A stretch of 9,191 nt of DNA from Synechococcales cyanobacterium PMM_0003 (lineage in GTDB: Bacteria > Cyanobacteriota > Cyanobacteriia > Pseudanabaenales > Pseudanabaenaceae), in the NCBI GenBank assembly GCA_949128015.1, contig CASBRC010000288.1:1-9191 (forward strand). Direction: 5' to 3'. How positions within the stretch are numbered: the stretch's first letter is position 1; every line of letters begins with the position of its first letter. Below are positions 4,975-9,191 of the stretch, in pieces. Under the pieces are notes generated by a model that saw nothing but the letters and a program-made list of their open reading frames with translations, searched no databases and was not told the origin of the DNA. A program made the position numbers and the translations under genes.

Positions 4975-6084
4975 ATGTTCGGCTTAAAATTTGGCGGAAA
5001 GTCTAAGAAAGGCATCGGAATTGAAATAACTTCCGAGAAAGTTAACCTAGTTCAATTGCGTCGTAAGGGACCATCTTCTTACAAGCTAGTGACGTATGGT
5101 AGCGTCGAGCTTCCAGAAGGAACTGTTGAAGAAGGTCGCATTCTCGATCCTGTAGCGCTGGGAGAAGTTATTCGCAGTTTGCTAGCAGATAAAAAGATAA
5201 AGGTTAAGAAAGTTGCGACAGCGCTACCTGGTCGCGAAACGGTAAGTCGCTTGATTCGCCTTCCTGCGGAAATTCCTGATCAGGAATTACGTGAGATGGT
5301 TCTTAATCAAGAAGCTAGTCTTTACCTACCTTTTCCTCGTGAAGATGCGGATGTGGATTATCAAAAACTGGGGATAACCCTTGATGATGATGGCATTGAA
5401 CGCATTGAGATTCTGATGGTCGCCACACCAAAAGAGGTTACAGACAGCTATATGCAGGCTCTAGAAATAGCCCAGCTACAGGTTGACGTTGTGGAAGTTA
5501 GTAGTTTTGCGCTCATCCGTGCGATGCACAATGAGTTAGCAAGATTTAGCACCTTAGCCGAGGCAGTTGCGATCGTGGATATTGAATATGAAGCTACCGA
5601 AATTACGGTAACTGTTGATGGGGTTCCGCAATTTTCGCGGACTTTCCCAATCGGCACTGCTCAAATTCAAAATGCCCAATTACGCGCCATCAATCTACCG
5701 CCGCGACGGACAACAGATATGGAGATGTTGAGTTCAACTGTTGTGCCAGTTCAGTCTATGGATACGGCAAGTCTCGCTGGTGGCGGCGGAACTCCAGGCG
5801 ATGCGGCGATTATGCGGGTAGTTGGCGATCTCTCAGATGAACTAAGGCGCTCAATTGACTTTTATACTAGTCAGTCACCCGGCTCGGACGTTGTGCAGTT
5901 GCTGATTGCTGGTCCTGGTGCTTGTATTGGGCAATTAAATGAGTTTTTTAGTCAACGTCTCGGTATTGCTGCGATCGCAGTTGATCCACTTACTGCCATT
6001 GGTGTAACTGTTGATGGTGACATTCCCCTGGAGGAACGTATGGCGATGTCTGTGGTTCTAGGTCTAGGCTTGAGGGAGGTTTAA
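4975..6084 (+). CDS. pilM: Type IV pilus assembly protein PilM
   Basis: 369 residues, the usual size for the cyanobacterial family. PilM is a cytoplasmic actin/FtsA-like ATP-binding protein that binds the N-terminal tail of PilN and links the inner-membrane alignment complex to the pilus motor. Seen: the first phosphate-type loop at residues 14-28 (IGIEITSEKVNLVQL, with Glu where many PilM have Asp), ATALPGRETVSRLIRLP (81-97), the second nucleotide-binding segment IVDIEYEATEITVTVDG (200-216), and a C-terminal QLLIAGPGACIGQLNEF (308-324) resembling the adenosine-side glycine motif. A flexible Gly/Ala-rich insert lies at about 243-277. The ATG at 4975 has only a weak AAAGA upstream. An out-of-frame ATG at 4931 opens an 18-codon frame that overlaps this start. 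First gene of the pilMNO operon, 9 nt before pilN. Confidence 0.95.
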   Translation: MFGLKFGGKSKKGIGIEITSEKVNLVQLRRKGPSSYKLVTYGSVELPEGTVEEGRILDPVALGEVIRSLLADKKIKVKKVATALPGRETVSRLIRLPAEIPDQELREMVLNQEASLYLPFPREDADVDYQKLGITLDDDGIERIEILMVATPKEVTDSYMQALEIAQLQVDVVEVSSFALIRAMHNELARFSTLAEAVAIVDIEYEATEITVTVDGVPQFSRTFPIGTAQIQNAQLRAINLPPRRTTDMEMLSSTVVPVQSMDTASLAGGGGTPGDAAIMRVVGDLSDELRRSIDFYTSQSPGSDVVQLLIAGPGACIGQLNEFFSQRLGIAAIAVDPLTAIGVTVDGDIPLEERMAMSVVLGLGLREV

Positions 6085-6093
6085 AAAGAAGTT

Positions 6094-6801
6094 ATGTATA
6101 CACTTGATATTAATTTTTTAAGCGATCGCATTGTTGATGAAGCTCAAGCAGCTGATCGTCAGCCGATTGCTGATTCCCAGTTTCTGGTCTATGGTGGCGC
6201 AGTTGCTGTAGTTGCCTTTGCCCTAGTTGGTGGAGCATGGTTTTTTCTGAATTCTGCAAATGAAGGGATTCAACAAAAACTTTCTACTTTAACGGCCGAG
6301 GAGTCACAGCTAAACAGCAGGCTTACGGCTATAAAAACTCAAGAAACTGAACTACAGGCGATTGAAGCTAGAACTGGCGAGTTAGTCAGTCTGTTTGTTG
6401 GTAATTTACCTGTCAGTGCGATCGCAGATGACATCAGAAAACGCACACCGATTACAGTTCAGGTAGAGGCGATCACCCAATCGTCAGTTGCAGCAACGGC
6501 TCAAGCGCCAGCGACAACGGCGTTATCTCTGACTGGCAGAGCAACTAACTACAACGAGCTAAATGATTTCCTGCTGTTACTCAAAGCGTCACCGCTACTA
6601 GAGGATCAAGAGACAACACTAGTCTCGTCAACCTTGCAGCCAGCAACTACTGATAAAAACTTTACATTAGTCAATTTCCAAATCCGCACTGCTACTACCA
6701 GAAAGAGTCCTTCGGAAATCTTGCCTGCGCTCCAGAAAACAGGAGCAGATGGATTAGTCACGAGAGTCAATCTATTAAAGCAACAGGGAGTAATCAAATA
6801 A
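6094..6801 (+). CDS. pilN: Type IV pilus inner-membrane protein PilN
   Basis: 235 residues. Single-pass inner-membrane protein that forms the alignment subcomplex with PilO and docks PilM. Seen: the cytoplasmic tail MYTLDINFLSDR, the cyanobacterial form of the INLLP-type PilM-binding motif; a TM segment at about residues 31-52 (LVYGGAVAVVAFALVGGAWF); a periplasmic coiled coil at about 54-95 rich in Glu/Gln/Leu; and a C-terminal domain at about 105-235 of the size expected for the ferredoxin-like fold. An Ala/Thr-rich stretch near 129-145 is probably a loop. The start is 9 nt after the pilM stop, with AAAGAAG just upstream. The stop is 1 nt before pilO, so translation is likely coupled. Confidence 0.92.
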   Translation: MYTLDINFLSDRIVDEAQAADRQPIADSQFLVYGGAVAVVAFALVGGAWFFLNSANEGIQQKLSTLTAEESQLNSRLTAIKTQETELQAIEARTGELVSLFVGNLPVSAIADDIRKRTPITVQVEAITQSSVAATAQAPATTALSLTGRATNYNELNDFLLLLKASPLLEDQETTLVSSTLQPATTDKNFTLVNFQIRTATTRKSPSEILPALQKTGADGLVTRVNLLKQQGVIK

Positions 6802-6802
6802 A

Positions 6803-7555
6803 ATGACAAACTTTGGAGCTGCTTCAGGAATTCAAGACGGTGGTTCAGGTGGTCTAACGCTATTTGGACTCACCTTTACCCCCAAGATTTTAGGTATCAT
6901 AATTGGCGCTAGTGGAGTTGGTCTAGCCGCTTATCTGGCGGCAACCTCGGTTATGCCAATCTGGGATTCAGTGCAAGCTGGGCAACAAAATATTGATACT
7001 AAAACGGCTGCTGTTACAGCCTTAAGAGGGCAGGTGGCCAGTAAAAGCAATATTGCAGAAAAGATTGAAGAAGCCAATCAACAGAATAAGTTTGTTCTAT
7101 CACTTTTGCCAAGTGTAGATAATATTGATACGCTAATCCGCGATATTCAGGAGCAGATCCCCAAGACAATTGTGATTGATTTGCCACCTGATTTTTCCTA
7201 TGAAATAGCAGGGACGCTGCGGACTTTTCAGCCTACAGCGCCAATCAAAGGGACACAGTATGATACTTATTCCTTCACAGTTGGCTTTGATGGCAAGTTT
7301 GAAGATGTATTGAATACAATTCAAAAAATTGAGCGTTTAAGACCTCTACTAGTAGTCAAAGATTTGAAGCTGACTAAAAAGGCTTTGCCAACTACTACTT
7401 TCAAGTTTTCACGCCCGATCGCTGCTGGTAAAGAAAAAGACATTTTGGATATCTTGCCTCCGCTAATTGCCGCAGATTTCACTTTGCAAGCTTTTGTGCC
7501 AAAAACTGAAGAGGAGCTTAAGGCGGCTGCGGCTGCGGCTACTCCACCGAAATAA
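6803..7555 (+). CDS. pilO: Type IV pilus inner-membrane protein PilO
   Basis: 250 residues. PilO pairs with PilN in the inner membrane and periplasm to align the pilus machine with the secretin. Seen: a cytoplasmic Gly-rich N-terminus of about 28 residues; a TM segment at about 29-51 (ILGIIIGASGVGLAAYLAAT); a coiled-coil region at about 60-100; and a periplasmic domain with YDTYSFTVGFDGKFEDVLNTIQKIERLRPLLVV, a motif typical of PilO. The C-terminus is a low-complexity Ala/Pro tail (LKAAAAAATPPK). GGGAG (6786-6790), 12 nt upstream, lies inside pilN and can serve as ribosome binding site; the start is 1 nt after the pilN stop. No pilP follows, as is usual in cyanobacteria; pilQ comes after 248 nt. 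Confidence 0.92.
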   Translation: MTNFGAASGIQDGGSGGLTLFGLTFTPKILGIIIGASGVGLAAYLAATSVMPIWDSVQAGQQNIDTKTAAVTALRGQVASKSNIAEKIEEANQQNKFVLSLLPSVDNIDTLIRDIQEQIPKTIVIDLPPDFSYEIAGTLRTFQPTAPIKGTQYDTYSFTVGFDGKFEDVLNTIQKIERLRPLLVVKDLKLTKKALPTTTFKFSRPIAAGKEKDILDILPPLIAADFTLQAFVPKTEEELKAAAAAATPPK

Positions 7556-7570
7556 ATCCTGAATAAATAC

Positions 7571-7596
7571 TGACAAGGCGCTTAAGTGTCTTGTCA
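7571..7596. other. 26-bp imperfect palindrome after pilO
   Basis: TGACAAGGCGC and GTGTCTTGTCA pair around TTAA with two G-U pairs. It begins 15 nt after the pilO stop. No T-run follows, so it is not a classical terminator; it could stabilise the pilMNO 3' end, act as an attenuator, or be a regulator site. Confidence 0.5.
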
Positions 7597-7613
7597 ATGG
7601 ACTGATTGCTGGT

Positions 7614-7729
7614 TGTCCTAACTTGCAGACATATTATTTTTTTGATTTGAAATTGACAAAGTATGGTATAATCTCGCACCATAATCTCGTCAATTCTGCC
7701 TTGGTTGTGTCGTGCTTTTAGTTAGGACA
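7614..7729. repeat. 10-bp inverted repeat flanking the pilQ promoter
   Basis: TGTCCTAACT (7614-7623) and AGTTAGGACA (7720-7729) are exact reverse complements, 96 bp apart, with the pilQ -10 between them. The core TGTCCT/AGGACA is also present twice upstream of pilM. Possible paired operator, or a long-range RNA stem in read-through transcripts from pilO. Confidence 0.45.
7664..7672 (+). promoter_or_regulatory. Extended -10 promoter of pilQ
   Basis: TGGTATAAT (TG 7664-7665, TATAAT 7667-7672) is a perfect extended -10. The expected -35 position, 7644-7649, is poor (GATTTG). A TTGACA at 7653-7658 is only 8 bp away and cannot pair with it in a normal promoter. The predicted start near 7679 gives a leader of about 125 nt. 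Confidence 0.55.
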
Positions 7730-7803
7730 TGTTCAAGTTTTCACAGATTTAGCACAAAGATTAAAGCGTATTGATTCCTGTAAGGAGTCTGAGGAGTGTA
7801 ATT

Positions 7804-9191
7804 ATGAATAACAAGTTGAATCAAAATTTGAATGGTAAGTCTCTGGCTTGCTGGTTTCTGATTGCGGCGAGTTGCCCACAGGTTTTGGCGATCGCGCCAA
7901 TGCAAGCGCAAAATGCTACCCAAAGTCCTATTTCTGCAAATCAAACAGATGCAGTGTCGGCTAGTCGGATCACTGACATCAATACTAGTGTGGCAGGCGA
8001 TCGCCTCAACCTCACTGTAAATTTTGCTAGTAGCGATCGCCCTCAAGTGACCTATACCAAGCAAGGTAAGTCATGGGTGGCGTTGCTCAATGGCGCACAG
8101 TTGCAACTAGGTAATGGTAATGCTAGCTATGCCAAGGCAAATCCTGCACCAGGAATTACGGCGATCGAGGCGACTCAGTATGCTGCCAATAAAGTAAGAA
8201 TTCGGGTCACGACTAATAATCCAGAACTGCTGAAGGATTTGATCAAGCGTCAAGATACTGCTGATAGTCTCGTATTTAGTCTAGAAATGCAACCCTCAGC
8301 AATGCAAGCTAGTACGCTCTCTGCGGCAAATGCTCCTGAATCTGGAGTGCTCAATAACAATGCTTCTGAGCCTGATCGAGTCTTAATTGCTCAAAATACC
8401 ACTGGTTCTTCTGTTGGTAAGCCATTATTTGAGCCTAAAGTTACTATTACCAATGCTGATGGTAAGACCCGCGTAGCTCAAAGCAATGTTCCAAATTCAG
8501 TTCCGCCACCTGTTGCTAATCCTGTAACTCCACAATTACAAGGTCGTGTACCTGGTGTCGTACCTCCTTTCCGCCAGATCAGGACTCCTCCTGTTGGTGA
8601 CATTGCTACAACTACGGCGAAGCTTCGTCCTGATATTGTCGATCTTGGGACTGCTGAACGTGTTCCACGAATTATTTTACGCGATGCTCCTGCGATCAAT
8701 GTTTTGACTTTAATCGGTCGTGTTGCGGGCTTGAGTGTTGTCTCTGCTGAGGCTCCATCCGCAACTGGTGCTGCTGCGCCAGTTGCGGGTGCGGCGACTG
8801 GTTTAAGACTACCAGTCAGTCTCGATATTGAAAATGAGACTGCTCAAGATGTTTTCAATAATGTATTGAGAATCACTGGACTGGAAGCCAATCGTATTGG
8901 ACAAACTATCTTCGTCGCAACTAGGCTTCCTGTTACTCTCAAGAATCTAATTACTAAGAGTTATCGACTTAATCAAATTACAACAGGTGAAGCTTCTGCC
9001 TATTTGATTGGTTTAGGAGCTTCTCGTGTTGTCAACCGTCAACGACCAATTCCTGGGGTACAGACCGCTCAGATTGGTACTGCTTCTCAGGTGATTGTTA
9101 ACGTTACGACTGAAGCTGTGCCAACCTTAGAAACAGTCTCAATTACTGATGAGTCTGGTGCTACTCCCCTATTAAGAGGTTTACAAGTAAT
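7804..9191 (+). CDS. pilQ: Type IV pilus secretin PilQ (3' end cut by window edge)
   Basis: 462 codons are present, with no stop before the right edge. PilQ forms the outer-membrane ring through which the pilus passes. The ATG has a strong GAGGAG 7 nt upstream (7791-7796). Seen: a signal peptide with hydrophobic core LACWFLIAAS and probable cleavage near residue 35 (MQA-Q); an AMIN domain at about 54-162 (SRITDINTSVAGDRLNLTVNF at its start), which binds peptidoglycan and is typical of PilQ; a linker with repeated Pro (about 225-265); a secretin/TonB short N-terminal (N0) domain at about 288-373, including LPVSLDIENETAQDVFNNVL; and the start of the N1 domain from about 385 (KSYRLNQITTGEASAYLIGL). 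The pore-forming secretin domain lies beyond the window. An Ala/Gly-rich insert at 318-334 splits the N0 domain. The separate promoter suggests its level can be set apart from pilMNO. Confidence 0.93.
   Translation, partial: MNNKLNQNLNGKSLACWFLIAASCPQVLAIAPMQAQNATQSPISANQTDAVSASRITDINTSVAGDRLNLTVNFASSDRPQVTYTKQGKSWVALLNGAQLQLGNGNASYAKANPAPGITAIEATQYAANKVRIRVTTNNPELLKDLIKRQDTADSLVFSLEMQPSAMQASTLSAANAPESGVLNNNASEPDRVLIAQNTTGSSVGKPLFEPKVTITNADGKTRVAQSNVPNSVPPPVANPVTPQLQGRVPGVVPPFRQIRTPPVGDIATTTAKLRPDIVDLGTAERVPRIILRDAPAINVLTLIGRVAGLSVVSAEAPSATGAAAPVAGAATGLRLPVSLDIENETAQDVFNNVLRITGLEANRIGQTIFVATRLPVTLKNLITKSYRLNQITTGEASAYLIGLGASRVVNRQRPIPGVQTAQIGTASQVIVNVTTEAVPTLETVSITDESGATPLLRGLQV

Noticed and set aside
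7653..7672. TTGACA 7653-7658 paired with TATAAT 7667-7672 as a standard promoter
   Set aside because: The spacing is only 8 bp; sigma-70 promoters need about 16-18. The extended -10 alone was kept.
7729..7752. Seven-codon frame in the pilQ leader
   Set aside because: Very short, no clear ribosome binding site, and nothing in its peptide suggests a regulatory leader.
7741..8064. Minus-strand 107-codon frame at the pilQ start
   Set aside because: It is antisense to the pilQ leader, signal peptide and AMIN domain. Nothing in it is recognisable.
8478..8699. Minus-strand 73-codon frame in pilQ
   Set aside because: Antisense to the Pro/Gly-rich linker of pilQ; low-complexity composition makes such an open frame likely by chance.

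Overview
The window looks like a chromosomal segment of a filamentous or unicellular cyanobacterium, probably Pseudanabaena-like (the genus is a guess). The octamer GCGATCGC (HIP1), a cyanobacterial signature, occurs about sixteen times in 9.2 kb, where chance predicts well under one. The gene content agrees: cyanobacterial-type CsaB and a pilMNO-pilQ cluster without pilP.

Left part, minus strand (1-2790). In transcription order: two small stand-alone FHA-domain proteins that are paralogues (2410-2790, then 1846-2193), a basic predicted membrane protein of unknown function (1116-1709), and the N-terminal 326 residues of a CsaB-like polysaccharide pyruvyl transferase that runs off the left edge (1-979).

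Centre, plus strand (2811-4744). prfB (peptide release factor 2) is transcribed divergently from the second FHA gene. It carries an intact programmed +1 frameshift at CTT-TGA-C (2938-2944), so the real gene is 2869-3976 in two frames. Next comes a secreted or periplasmic protein resembling the cyanobacterial DUF4168 group (4136-4702).

Right part, plus strand (4890-9191). This is the type IV pilus alignment and secretin cluster. A near-consensus promoter (TTGACA-16-TATAAT) precedes pilM, pilN and pilO, which are packed with 9-nt and 1-nt gaps. After a 248-nt spacer with its own extended -10 promoter comes pilQ, cut by the right edge after 462 codons. PilM is expected to bind the cytoplasmic N-terminus of PilN, PilN and PilO to pair in the periplasm, and PilQ to form the outer-membrane pore.

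The most notable non-coding feature is a set of four long perfect inverted repeats (25-31 bp arms, 3-nt loops at 1079, 1804, 4047 and 4717). Each lies directly downstream of a stop codon. Two share the outer sequence AAACCCAAAA but have unrelated inner stems that remain fully self-complementary. They look like terminators, a palindromic repeat family, or both. A second signal is an AGGACA/TGTCCT motif occurring twice around each of the two pil promoters. I did not find a convincing undescribed multi-gene system. No spacer exceeds 300 bases.
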